DNA of 64,000 bases from Colius striatus (Eukaryota > Chordata > Aves > Coliiformes > Coliidae), in NCBI RefSeq assembly GCF_028858725.1, contig NC_084760.1, positions 92,811,867 through 92,875,866 on the forward strand. Direction: 5' to 3'. The position numbers were made by a program, and so were the translations under genes. This document shows positions 13,601 through 26,162 of this stretch, piece after piece. Numbering within the stretch: the first letter of the stretch is position 1; each line of letters opens with the position of its first letter. The notes under the pieces are model-generated. The model did no database searches, had not been told where the DNA came from, and worked only from the letters and a program-made list of their open reading frames with translations.

Positions 13601-16032
13601 AATGTTACTAGACTTTTGTCTGTCTCCAATAGTAAGCTTCTATAGACAATAATGAAGCAAAGCTGACTCTAATAACACTAAATTTAAAACTAGAAATCTT
13701 TTGTCAAGCAGGAAACACAGCAGAAGCGTTTCATTTACTTTTTAAAAGCTTTTTCTGAAAAGTGCATTTTTAAATAGAAACATTTAAACTGTTAAAATAC
13801 AGTTGTTGAGGGGTTTTTTGACTGAGATAAACAGCGCATCTTTATTTTATGATGTCTCTCATCTCTCCTAGGACATGACATGTAATTAAAAACAGCATTA
13901 GGAAAAAAATGTTTTCCTGTAAAAATAAAAAAAGCTGTACTTGTGCTTTTCTCTAAAAGCAGCATTATAAAAGCATTATTTTCTGTACCTTCTTTTAGCT
14001 ATCAAATAGGTGATTGATAGAAATTTTTCTCAAGCCAATGCTTTTACTGTTAGTAGACGTGCAATGAATTTTGCAGTAAGAATATAAGCTTTTCTAGTTT
14101 TAAACAAGAATTTATTATTTTACAAGTAAAAGGCAGACAACGCTAAAACAGTGAGAGGCAGCAACATTTTTGTCTCAGGTGAATTTGTGGCTTAGTGGGA
14201 TTTTCGGGTTTTTTGCTTTTTCTGTAGTATTTGTGTGTACCATTTTACTCTGACAAATACATGCATCTGGATTTTTTTAATGTAATCTCTTTTTCTACTA
14301 CAATTTTACACTTGCAGACTGTGTTGATGTCGTTAGGCTGAGCATAACTATCACCAAAGTCACCAGGATTAAATGGAAAAGCAGTCACTCTAGAAATAGC
14401 CCTAGGCAACGTGGTCACATTTCTCGTTCTGCTTTTTTCTTTACTGTATATTGATGCAGCAATTTTATTGTTTACTCTCTATAGAAAGCAATCTACTATG
14501 CCCTATGGGACAGTTAAATGTGGTAGCAAAGGGGTAGTGTGATTAAAGCTAGGCCTCTGCCTATTTCTTCTTCCAGTTATTAGTTGAAACTAAGGAGCAA
14601 ATATTAACACAGTGCCCTTAAGTAACTGGTATCTAACAGTTTACTTGTGTTTGTTCATGTTCTTTTTGGAATCTTTGCCAACAATAAACATTTACTTCAA
14701 AGGGATTCTTGTTCCAGATTTCCCGGGATATTGAACAGTTGCATCGCAGAGCTCGGTATCCCCCATATATGTGCTGACTTTTCTCAAAGGTGCATAGGTT
14801 GCTGCAACCTTCTGAGTATGCAAACTGAAATCTTTAAAGAAGTCAGATAATTGTGTGTTTATAGATACTTTCCATTTAAGAAAGTAAAGACCTAAATTTA
14901 GTACTTTATTCAAGAAGAAATCAGGCTTTGATGTATTTCTGTCACACTCTAGTTTTGCTGACAACATGCAGTGATTTTCTGTGGACACAGATAGACTTCT
15001 GCTGTTAGGAATTAATTAGCCTTCTAGTTCTTATATATAGGTGGAGGTCTGTGTAACTTTTGCTATTAAATTCGGAGATTTTTTTTTCAAAACAAGATCT
15101 GCTTCCTGCTCTGCAATGAAATCATATAAGAAAATACATCATTCTGATTATAAAATTAACTACTTTTCTCTCAAGAATCTTTACTTCCCACCATTCCGAC
15201 CTTCCTGAGCTGGAGGTTACATACAGAATATCACAGCTAAATATGTAACTGTCTTCTAGGAACTTATCTGATCCAACCCAATTGGTTTTCCCCTGACAAT
15301 TAATACATCCTGTGATGCTCCAGCTGGAAATAAAAAGCAAAACAAAGTAAAACATAAATTCAACCAATTTTATGTGTAATCTCTTACACAGTGTGAACAC
15401 TGGCTGGGAGTAAACCAAAAGGCAATCATCCAGAAACTCAACCTCAGACAGGGCAAGACAACGTGCTGCCTGTGCATCCATACTGGAGCGCTAGCAGAGT
15501 AATTTACACTTTCTCTTTTCCCCACTTGGAAATGTGGAACAGTTATTCAGAAAACAGTATAAACCTGGAACTCTATTTTTTCATATTTCATGCATTTTTA
15601 ATTTCAGTACCAGTATTATAAAATTATTTACGCTCTTACTCTTTATAGTGACTTAATGTTTCCCACTCTGTTTGGCTTCTTGTAAGCAAGTGCTACTGAA
15701 AATATCAGCCAACTAGTATATACATTTATAAAACTATGTTAAATCTACTGAAAAGTTGTAATTCCTGATAGTTTATTGCTTAGATTATTTGTCTTGTTTT
15801 ACCTGTTTCAGTCATTTCAGGGAAAAACAAGAAGAAATAATTCCTGGGAAGATGTCCTGATAATTTGCAGTCATTCTGGGGTAAACTGCATATATTTGCA
15901 TTTACTTTGGCAGAGAGAGGTGTTTTGGGATGAAAGGATAATTATCAAGCTGATTCTCTGCTCAGCATAAACACCCTGTATGAAACTCTTTTAAAACTAA
16001 GAGGAATAACATTTAAAAAATCTTGTGTATGA

Positions 16033-16523
16033 CATAGAATCACAGAATGGTAGGGGTTGGAAGAGACCTTTAGAGATCATCTAGTCCAACCCCCCTGCAG
16101 AAGCAGGTTCACCTAGATCAGGTCACATAGGAACATGTCCAAGCAGATTTTGAAGACCTCCAAGGAAGGAGACTCCACAACCCCTCTGTGCAGCCTGTGC
16201 CACTGCTCCCTCACCTGAACAGTGAAATAGTTTTTTCTTATATTTAAGTGGAACTTTTTGTGTTCCAGCTTCATCCCATTACCCCTTGTCCTGTTACTAG
16301 CTACTATAGAAAAAAAGGGATGCCCCAACCTCCTGACACCCACCCTTTAGATATTTATAAATATTAATGAGATCACCCCTCAGTCTCCTCTTTTCTAGAC
16401 TAAACAGCCCCAGTTCCCGCAGCCTTTCCTCGTATGAAAGATATTTCAGTCCCCTGATCATCCTGGTGGCCCTGTGCTGGACTCTCTCCAGAAGTTTTCT
16501 GTCCCTCTTGAGCTGAGGAGCCC
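16033..16523 (-). mobile_element. CR1 LINE, 5'-truncated
   Basis: Reverse copy with the ATCACAGAATGGTAGGGGTT tail and decayed ORF2 C-terminus ([31 protein letters not shown]). Confidence 0.93.
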
Positions 16524-19500
16524 TTTCATATTTTTTACATGTGGAGCATATTACATGCCATTCATTTATATTATTGTGTTTCTGCTATGTTATTTATTTT
16601 TTTCAAGACCAAAACCTTCAATTAATATGCACCATTGGTTTTAAAAGCCTTATATTTGAAAGTGATTGTGTACATTTAAGAAGAAAAAACAATGAGCACT
16701 TTTCAGCTTTCGAATTCAGTGCCTGATTATCTTCCACAAATCATATCTGTCCTTATATTGATTACACAGTCATTTTCAAATGAGTAGTATGATTGAGAAA
16801 AGGTAGAGCATTGGGTTATATCAGCTGTGTTTTCTACTTTGAATTACTTTTTTTTTTGTGAATTGATGAACATCCTTTATAAAGCAGCAGATTATTAAAT
16901 TCTAATAACTTTAAGTTGTGATTAATAATATGTGTGATCCAGTGTGTCCAGAAGAAAATGCTGACACCACCAGAAGTTGTGAAAAACACGTGGGTTTTAA
17001 ATAAGATTTTCAAAGAGTATTACACTTGCATTTGAATTTGTAAGTAAAATCATGGATTTATCAACTACTGGACTTGTTTTAAGTATCTGGGTCTTAAGTC
17101 TAAAAATGTTCATATGAGTCTACTTTGCTAGGTAAGCCTATGTCATATCTTTATTACAAAACATAAGAAATCATTAGCAGATCAAATGCATTCTGTAGAG
17201 GTTTTGTATGAAGTGCTTTTGTGGCACACAGATAAGAATCTTGGGAATTTAATTCTACACCAGGCATGCCTGTCAAATGGTTCCCACAGTGATGCTGTGG
17301 TCAAAGTTATTTTACAATATAAAGCAGACATCACCTGGATTCTGCTTCTTCCTGATTGTAAGCCATTTTTATTCATTTGAACACTTACCAGCAGACATTT
17401 GAGAACAGCATCCTAGACAGCTGTGTGTTAGAGAAAGCTACAGTTAGCTGGGAGATTGGCTCATAGAACCATAGAATGGCTTCTCCTTTGTATCTCTCAG
17501 AACTGAAAGAGAGCAAAAGCATAAAGACTATTTCTTTGGCCTAATCATAACTCACAGACAAGTCAACAAAGTGTTACGACTGTAAATACCAAAGGCCATT
17601 CAAAGACTGCCTGGTCTGCTTTTGTCCAGCAGTAGAGGGAAGATATCACGTAGGTGACAATGCAAATAGTTAGTGGAAGTGATTATTTAAAATCTGACTT
17701 TTCCTACTTCACTGCAATTCTGGTAAGGTGTACATTGAAAATATTTACTGTTAAAAGTAGTGATAAAATAACTATCTGCTTGTTGTCTGGGAAACCGTAT
17801 ACAAGAATCAAAACAGTTAAGAAAACAAACTGACTTCTAGATATGGGGGTTTTTTTGCCAATTATGAATATAGAGGAAAATAGATCTAATAAAATAATGA
17901 AGAAAGAAAGATCAATGATTTGTCAGCTCCATTTAAACTGTTAGCTTTGCCTGTTGCACAGCATTTAGCATGGAGCTGGATAAACAGACATTTGGGCGGG
18001 TGAAGTTAGTTACATAACATCACTAGTTGACTTTTTTTCTCTTCACCCTTAAAAAAGATTCTTTCTTAAACACTAGATTTTAAGAACTAAATACTTGTCT
18101 TAATACTAATGGTTTTCTGCATTGAGAATTAGAAGTGCTTAATTACTCTGAAAAATAGTTTCAAGTGAGATTGTTTAGTTCTTACTGAACAGTTTTACTA
18201 TGTCCAAGCACTTTTCTTTCTTTACACCATTTAATCAAAAGTTTACATATTTTTTGGCAATATATTAAAACTCTGATCTGATCATCTCTCAGAAGCATTA
18301 TTCCAGATGGAGTGAAAGATTTAGAAGTAGAAAAGCAGTAGCTATAATTCCTTTTTTTTTCCTAAAATTTGATTTTATTTTGAAATAAATAACTGAGTTG
18401 TTGTGTTTTTTTTCTTTATCCATAGAAGACCTGGGACATTTCCTTGGGTGCAGATTGCACCTCTCCAAACAACAGAAGAAATAGGATCTGTTACCATTTT
18501 CTCTCGTATTTTTGTGTATCAGCTTTCCCTCCACCTTCTTTATATTCCTTGTAATATGTTTTTCCAGTAATAGGTCAGATATTTTGGAGGAATCAGCACA
18601 TCAGAATGATAATTAAAATCGAATAGATATTCACTAACATTTTGAGAAGAATAGTTTCCTTTTCATTTTGCACTCTGGAGTTGTATATACTCTTTGTATA
18701 ATAATGAGGGAGAGCTTTTAGATACTAAGAAATCAACTTTGGAGGATAAGATGCAGGAAGACATTCAAGTATCTCCCTAAAACAGACTGAGATTTCTCAG
18801 TTGTGAGAAGATGTTTTGATACAAGACAGTGATCAAATTGCCCCTCAGCACCGAGAAAGATTTTAAAGTCTTAAAAGAACTTCAATTTAATAAACTAGAA
18901 GTTGTTTCATTTCTCTTCAAGTGAAACTGAAAAGGTCTCTAATGTTTGAGGATCTATTGTTCTGAAAATTGATCAGTTTTATTTCTATTTCTGAACTTCT
19001 AGTTCCCTAATCCAAAATGTTGATGGAAAAGGTTGAAATATCCTTTCCTGTGTGCTATTTGTTTACTGCAGCTATATTTGGTCACATACATTTTATTCTG
19101 GTTCTGATATTTCTGATAAACTGTATCCTATCGAGACAAAATGCCATCAATCACTGCAAGTTACAAAGCCAAATGCACTACACAATTTGGACTGGCTCCT
19201 AGAAGGAATTTAGATGGATTCATTTTTTATGCTATATTGGATTTCTGTCCTGCTGTTAATAAAACACCCAGCTGCACTCATGCATAAACGTTACAGAGCC
19301 CTTCTGCAGCTTGTACCCATCCAAACACAAAAGTAATTCTTTGTGCATGAAAAACTCAACCGAAAGAGCACAGGCATGGAAGAAAAGTGAGAGAGACATG
19401 GAAGAAAAGTGTGAGGAAATGTACTGAAATCTTGGGTGGTGTTTAACTGTATTAAACTGCAGTCACTTTAGCCAAGTGTATCTTAATGATTAGCTTTAAA

Positions 19501-19954
19501 TTACCCAACTTTCAAAAACTATTAGGAAAAAAAAAATAACATAACCAAATCACTATCACTGAGGCCCAACATTTCTGGACAACAACTTGCCATGTTCCGA
19601 ATGGAAATTTGCAATGATCTTTCAACAACAATTTTTTAGGACTACAAGCCTCCCAGAGTCAAGTTTTTTTCTTCAGAGGTCAATAGGAGACACACAAAAC
19701 TATTTTCCCATGGCAGGAAAGTTTATTCAAATTTCTATGATTCCCACCGGGAGAAAAAAGAAAAACCATACAAGCCACTGATCCTGCTGGTCACTGCCTG
19801 CTCCAGGTTGATTTTATTCCAGGATTTACAGGTTAGTGAGTTCAAGCACACCAGAGATATTTTGTCAAATCATTGTACATTCAGTTCAACTTAAACATCA
19901 GAACCTGTTTTCTTTCCTTATGGCCTGGCTGCTGGACACCATCAAGGGTTTAGT
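16524..19954. other. Non-coding, nothing recognised
   Basis: AT-rich unique sequence. At 17461-17481 there is a tiny TCATAGAACCATAGAATGG string that may be a CR1 tail scrap. Confidence 0.55.
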
Positions 19955-20305
19955 ACAGAGGGATCTTATTAATATTTACAAATATCTAAAGGGTGGGTGT
20001 CAGGAGGTTGGGACATCCCTTTTTTCTATGGTATCTAGCAACAGGATAAGGGGTAATGGGATGAAGCTGGAACACAGAAAGTTCCATTTAAACATAAGAA
20101 AAAACCATTTTACTGTTCAGGTGAGGGAGCCCTGGCACAGGCTGCCCAGAGGGGCTGTGGAGTCTCCTTCCTTGGAGGTCTTCAAGACCCATCTGGACAT
20201 GTTCCTGTGCAACCTGATCTAGGTGACCCTGCTTCTGCAGGGGGGTTGGACTAGATGAACTCTAAAGGTCCCTTCCAACCCCTACCATTCTATGAATCTA
20301 TGATT
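19955..20305 (+). mobile_element. CR1 LINE, 5'-truncated
   Basis: Forward copy from [20 protein letters not shown] to the 3' tail CATTCTATGAATCTATGATT. The reading frame is open from the truncation point to the end of ORF2, so the copy is fairly young. Confidence 0.92.
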
Positions 20306-20520
20306 CAGAGCAGCCATAATCCTTTTGACAAAGAACCCTGTTTTGTCAGGTTGGTTTACAACCAGATTGCCGCCTTCTGTGTTACCATTCATGTCTTCCA
20401 CCCTGGACTCTTTTAGAACTGAAAATATCTCCTAGATATGGAGATATCATGTCTCCATTAGACTGAAGCTTTTTCAGCCTTAAGGCTTGTCAATCAAATC
20501 TCCAGATTTGGGGTTTAGGG

Positions 20521-20576
20521 CTGGGACTAGGTGATCTTCAAAGATGCCTTCCAATCCAAACCATTCTGTGATTCTT
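20521..20576 (+). mobile_element. Short CR1 3'-tail remnant
   Basis: GGGACTAGGTGATCTTCAAA, then CCTTCCAATCCAAACCATTC and TGTGATTCT: only the last ~55 bp of a CR1, of a different subfamily from the nearby 19955 copy. Confidence 0.7.
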
Positions 20577-21804
20577 TTATTAGATTGAAGACTGTTTTGT
20601 TTTTCTCACAGTACATTTCTGAGGAGTTTGATTAGAGTTTTATTCCAGTCCACCAAAGGGACTTCAATCCTATGGGAAATCCTGTTTACTTCTTAATAGG
20701 AAAGTAATTTGTAGCCTTGGCAAAATTTTCGCATCTTCATCAGTCTTTCTGATAGCACTTATATTTGCTAGAAAAGGAAAAAATCAAACATCTTACAGCT
20801 GATTGGTTTTTTTTTTTTAGAATGAAATAACTCTCAGGATACTTCCAAGCACCTTGCATGTGTCTGTATTCCATGTAAGTCACAAAATTGATTTACCTGT
20901 GATTCTTTCAAACCTGTGTGAATCCACTGCAGGAGTTTGCTGTCGTATACTAAGTATTAGTCGGGCTTTAGATTTACACACCAACATGACAAAAATCTTT
21001 TAAAGGCATTTCTTATCTTTTGCTGTCAGATGCTGAGAAGTCCTAAGATTTACATATTTCATTAAAGAGAATTTCTCCCTGGCATAACTCACTTGTGTGA
21101 ACATGTTACAAGGTCATTAAAAGGGGATCCTCTACGTCAGTCAGGGATCATTCAGTAAGAGCTCAGGGAAAAAATGGGGTTTCTTTTCATGGAATATGCC
21201 TGCAGATGGAAACTGCAAAGTAGCTATTTGAAAATCCACTTAATTATTAATTTGCAACATGCTCCCACTGAGCTTTAACAAGCCAAACCTGAACTCACAG
21301 AAGTCAAGACTACAGTTTTACCCATGGCTTTGGTAGCAGTCTGGATGTGGGCTTATTCTCAATGTTAAACCACTCCATCTCTCTGTTAAAATGCTACATA
21401 ATGCTAGGAAAAAATCCCAGAAGTATAGCTAAATGACCACAAAGAATTTCTGTGAGATGCTCAGGAAACTTCTGTCACTCCTTGAGATCTCTTCCAGCAA
21501 CCACAGCAATTTAAAATTGGGGTGACTGCTTATTAGTTTTGCTAAGGTATGTTTCACAGCTGTGTCTGCTTATCACCTGCCTGAACACAAGTGGCACCTT
21601 CTTATCCGAACTCAGTGAGACTCCTTGGGTGCTTGCTCAACCAATGTAGACTAGTTAAGGATCAATTCTCTGGAAATTTAAATTCACTCCTTTTAGGCAG
21701 CATTGGGAAGCTCTTCATTCTTCACTTGTCAATGTCTGGTTTTTGACACTTACAAAGCAGTAAGAATCAGGCTCCTGTTGCCAATCTGCTTTTTCTCATT
21801 ATTC
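20577..21804. other. Non-coding, nothing recognised
   Basis: Unique sequence upstream of the second solo LTR; no gene signal. Confidence 0.55.
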
Positions 21805-21809
21805 CCAGG

Positions 21810-22384
21810 TGTCTTGCTTTCAACTGGGATAGTTAATTTTCTTCCTAGCAGCTGTTACAAGGCTGTGGTTTGGGTTTACACTGAAAAGAATGTTGATAGC
21901 ACAGGGATGTTTTAGTTATTCCCGAGCACAGCATCCTTTCCTGGTCCCATTCTGCCTTGCCAGCAAGTGGCCTAGAGGTGTACAAGAAGCTGGGAGGGAG
22001 CATGGCCAGGACAGCTGATCTGAACTAGCCAAAGGGCTGTTCCATACTGTAAAACATCGTGCCCAGTATATAAACTGAGGGGACCTGGCTGTGAGGGATG
22101 GATTGCTGCTCAGGCATCAGTCAGCGAGTGGTGAGCGATTGCATTGGGCCTCATTTCTCTTTTCCTGGGTTTTGTTTCTCTCTTTCTGTTTTATTCCTTT
22201 TCATTATAGTCACAATTATATTTTATTCCTATCATTATTAAATTGCATTCTATTTAATTGTTACATTGTTCTTATCTTGACCTACCAGTTTGGTTTTCTT
22301 ATTCTCCTCTGGGAGCGGAGGGTGGAGTGGGAGGAGCGAGCAGCTGCATCATGCTTAGTTGCTGGCTGGGGTTAAAGCACAACA
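21810..22384 (+). mobile_element. Solo ERVL-like avian LTR, TSD CCAGG
   Basis: A 575-bp element runs from TGTCTTGCTTTCAACTGG to CACAACA with 5-bp duplications CCAGG at 21805-21809 and 22385-22389. The TATA box TATATAAA is at 22067-22074 and a poly(A) signal ATTAAA at 22237-22242. The terminal text (AACTGGGATAGTTAATTTTC at the start, GGGGTTAAAGCACAACA at the end) matches a very common bird ERVL-type LTR as I remember it. An open frame of 94 codons inside it is incidental. No internal region flanks it. Confidence 0.88.
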
Positions 22385-22389
22385 CCAGG

Positions 22390-25324
22390 ATGAATCCTCA
22401 GTTTCTCCCCACAGTGGACTCTGAATTTTACCTTAGTTGTGAATAAATTTGCTGGTGGTGGTCTGTGATGGCTCCAATATAATTTAAGTCCCTCAATGCC
22501 ATCATGCTCAATCATTCTATTTATGAAGCAAAAAAAGTTTCCAGCAGGACACTTTGCTGCCTTGTTTCCACAAAAGAGAGATTGGATTTGCATGTCTAAA
22601 TCAACAAGACACCTTCACGGGCACCCACATACTGACAGCAATTGTTCTAGTCTTTATGTTTGTTCATGGATGAAAAATTTTGTCATTCATTGTTGATTTT
22701 AGATGACAAAATCTTGCAGACTTTGATGGTTTTATTACATGTATATTCTCCCAGCTTGGTGAGATCCTTAACTATTACAGTAATACAAACCCTGTAATAA
22801 ATACATATCCAGTCTGACTGAAGAGAGACCAACTTCAATTTATTTGTCATGAACATAAATCATACACTTGACCTGTGGTGATACTAGCCTGAAGTGGAGG
22901 AAGCTCACAGGACACTCCCTCACAGAGCAGCCGAGAATAAGCCAGTTGAACAAATTAGGTGTGGAGCACAAAGGCGTTTATTAGGAGAGGCAGGTTGGCA
23001 GAATAAAGCAGATGTAATGTTTCATCCTCGATTTCACATGTTCTCTGCCAGATGCTGTTTTAATCCATTGCTACTTAAAAGCTGGCTTTGTTGATGGGAT
23101 TTTTTTTTTATCCTATTTTCTTATTTTTCTCACTTAACATTTCACTTAGAAGAAGCTGTGAAAGTTATGTATTTCTGTACTAGTATACATAGGCACAACA
23201 CATGATGAATTTCATGTAAGAAATTTTAGGCAAACATATTTATAGAGGAGCATATGTATCCCTAATCTAATATTCTGCAATTTCTCCAAACTGAAATGTA
23301 TAATGGAGAGACCTGATGCAATCTTAAACATAGGAGTGAAAATGTTACACCACTGCAATTCAGAGATATTAATTACAGTGCTATTACCATTGCAGTGTTA
23401 TTGGTGAGTTTTCATAATGTCATGAAGAAAAACTTTTTTGTGTGTCATCTAGTTCCATTTTCTAAGTAGCATAAAATAATACCAGATACACTTAATGGAA
23501 CAATGATTATTATAGAATAGATTTCATTTTTGTATTACCTTTCCTTTTTATAATGATATCTCTGAATACAGACCTATTACCACATATGTTAATTAATGCA
23601 ATTAGAGTATTTATACACACTTTTATACCCATATATAAGCTATTGGAGTCCTGTAGATCAGTGGGGATTTACAGGTTAATGGTTGTATATAGCCAGCAGA
23701 TTCAGAAACAGAAAGTTTATTTAACATACTTTTTACAACTCTGATAATGACTCATTATAGGTAAAAGTTGCTGTCAGTTGTCTGGACCATGAAATGTCAA
23801 CTGTGGGAGCAGTGCAGCCAAAAAGAATAGGACTTCATAAAGCACAGCTAAGCTGGTTCAAACGATATCATCAAGCTCTCACTTCTAAAGTTAACGAGGT
23901 TTGTAGTTCACTACAGTTTAGACTGATGACAGAATTTTTGAGGACACTAAGCCATTTCTTTTATTTGCTTGTACTCTATAAAATATCAACTGCATTATAG
24001 GAACTGAGCACAGGAAAATGGTAAAGCATGAGTGTAAAGAGCGAGACTGGAAATTTGTGGGTTTGCTGTTGAAACAATGGTGAAATGTATTGTTTTGTAT
24101 TAATGAAGATATTTAAGAAACATAGCCACATAAAAAAAATTATCTGAGATTCAGAGATATATCAAACATCTTCATCCATAACTGCATTCAGCAGTGTCAT
24201 ACCATGCTCCCAAGGCCAGCTGGGTGCTACTGCACATTTCATCAATGAGATCTCTGTAAGAGAGATATATCACCCTATTCACTCCAGAGCAATATGAGAA
24301 TATTTTGGATTGTGTGTAGACTAAATAGGGAAAATGGAACTCAGTAATTTTACTTCCTCAATTATCAAGGCTGTTCAAAATGCACTTACTAAATGCAAAA
24401 GGAAGATAGATGAGAGGAAGGCTTCAGAAGCTTATGCCTCATGAAGAGTCCAAGGAGCGCATGAGGTGACCAGGAATAAGCTTTGCTGTTGCTGTAAGCA
24501 CTCAGAGTCCTAGAAAAGAAATGCTCCTGCTGTCCTGTCTGTAGGCATGCATGAAAGGACCTGGGCTGACTTCAGTCTCGACCAGAAGGTGTTGTAGCTG
24601 AAGGTTTTGCTCCCTGGTCAAGTCTAACTTGTGTGATTGCAAATGTTTAATAGTCCAGTGATCACAAACAATTAATAGAACAGTTTTCATACGATGAGCG
24701 TAACACATGAGCCTTAGAGCACTGTGTGTTTAGTATGGTCAGTTGTATCTATTTTCATGGAATTAAGGGCTATACCAGGGAAAGCGGAATATAGTGGAAC
24801 TATAACATCACTAATGATGTGGTAATTACAAAGAGGAATATAATTCCCATTTTCTTCATATTGAAGAACAAAAAGACAGCAGTTTATATTTCTGTCAAAG
24901 GTCCTATATAATTATTGAAAGGTAATGTTTCTGAGCTTCTAAAGTATAATAATCTGTAAAAGCTGTTTTAAGTGGTTTTAAACATTTTTTTAAAATATTT
25001 ATTTCTAAAATATTCATAATGATACATGTACACACAAAGGCCTATAGTTTACTCTTACATGCCAAAAGGAGAAGCTTAAGTTGTCCTTTCTTTCAGGAAG
25101 GCATCCCCCTGCCCCCTGCTTTTGAATCCACAGACAGGAGCACTGATTGATTCCCAAAATACGTGGAGCTAAACGCAGTTATGGGCCCCAGACCTCCATG
25201 GACATACCCTGGATTTAAAAACCCCACAAGGTGCTGCCACTTGTCACATTACACAAGAAAGCACCAGCTGAAGAGAGCTGCCAAAAAAAAAAAAGACTCA
25301 AAGCTGCTGTCACAGAAAGAAATC
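22390..25324. other. Non-coding, nothing recognised
   Basis: AT-rich unique sequence; only frames under 75 codons up to about 25160. Confidence 0.55.
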
Positions 25325-25570
25325 CCCGTCGCTGTGAATGCCCTGCCGCGAGGGTTCAGAGCTGAAGCTTGGGTTGAGAAGCACATCTCCGCTCTCTGGT
25401 CACAGGACAGGGACGGGGAGAGCTGGCTGCGGCGGTACGCTGCTCCTGCTGCTGCTGCTGCTGCTGTGGTTGCTAGATTTGCTCCAAGCTGCCTTTGGAT
25501 AAAGTCTGATATATCAGAGCCCTCTGCCGGGCACGTACAAGAGGCGGGCAGTGCTACCTAAACGCTGTGG
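25325..25570. other. Isolated CpG-rich patch in AT-rich DNA
   Basis: By hand count there are 13 CpGs in about 240 bp at roughly 57% GC, an observed/expected ratio near 0.7, while the flanks are AT-rich and CpG-poor. A 132-codon plus-strand open frame (25163-25561) covers it and reads PAAAAAAVVARFAPSCLW; I recognise nothing in it. It could be an orphan promoter or first exon of an unannotated transcript, or a decayed element. Confidence 0.4.
25446..25466. repeat. (CTG)7 trinucleotide run
   Basis: Seven uninterrupted CTG units inside a locally CpG-rich patch. In one plus-strand open frame they read as polyalanine, but there is no evidence that this frame is translated. Confidence 0.85.
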
Positions 25571-25633
25571 GTTAAACAGGCAAACACAGCATCTCTCACT
25601 GTCTAAAATAAAGACACCATATCAATTTTTTTT

Positions 25634-26031
25634 TATGAGGAAAGGCTGCGGGAACTGGGGCTGTTTAGTCTGGAGAAGAGGAGACTGAGAGGGGATCTTA
25701 TTAACATTTACAAATATCTACATGGTGTGTGTCAGGAGGTTGGGGCAGCCCTTTTTAATATGATATCTAGCAACAGGACAAGGGGTAATGGGATGAAGCT
25801 GGAACACAAGAAGTTCCATTTAAACATAAGGAAAAACTATTTCACTGTTCAGGTGAGGGAGCCCTGGCACAGGCTGCCCAGAGGGGTTGTGGAGTCTCCT
25901 TCCTTGGAGGTCTTCAAGACCCGCCTGGACATGTTCCTATGTGACCTGATCTAGATGAACCTGCTTCTGCAGGGGGGGGTTGGACTAGATGATCTCTAAA
26001 GGTCCCTTCCAACCCTACCTATGATTCTATA
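25634..26031 (+). mobile_element. CR1 LINE, 5'-truncated
   Basis: Forward copy starting in ATGAGGAAAGGCTGCGGGAA. It includes the RT C-terminal segment ([20 protein letters not shown]) and the 3' UTR, ending CCTATGATTCTATAAT. It inserted beside a CpG-rich patch at 25325-25570. Confidence 0.93.
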
Positions 26032-26072
26032 ATATTTTTTGTATGCTTTAGCAGGATGATATCTCACCTTTT

Positions 26073-26162
26073 ATGGAATCAGTTTGGTTGGAAAAGACCT
26101 TGAAGATCATCGATTCCAAGCACTAATTTAACACTGCCAAGCCCATCATTAAACCATGTCCC
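26073..26162 (-). mobile_element. CR1 3' fragment of another subfamily
   Basis: ATCAGTTTGGTTGGAAAAGA, then CCTTGAAGATCATCGATTCC and AACACTGCCAAGCCCATCAT: antisense 3' end of a CR1 with the TTTGGTTGGAAAAGACC tail, distinct from the GGTAGGGGTTGGAAGG type. Confidence 0.8.

Larger units (their letters stand above)
6669..16032. other. Gene-poor unique sequence
   Basis: Apart from the GT repeat at 7800 and the open frame at 10017-10667, I find no coding exon with convincing splice sites. Plus-strand frame 8749-9099 (116 codons) and minus-strand frame 15122-15481 (119 codons) start with ATG but match nothing I know. Confidence 0.55.

Noticed and set aside
17461-17481. Possible CR1 tail (TCATAGAACCATAGAATGG)
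   Set aside because: Only about 20 bp match and no adjoining CR1 sequence is present. A similar scrap at 57411 was dropped for the same reason.
22091-22375. 94-codon open frame with membrane-like sequence
   Set aside because: It lies wholly inside the solo LTR at 21810-22384, and the hydrophobic run comes from a T-rich LTR segment.
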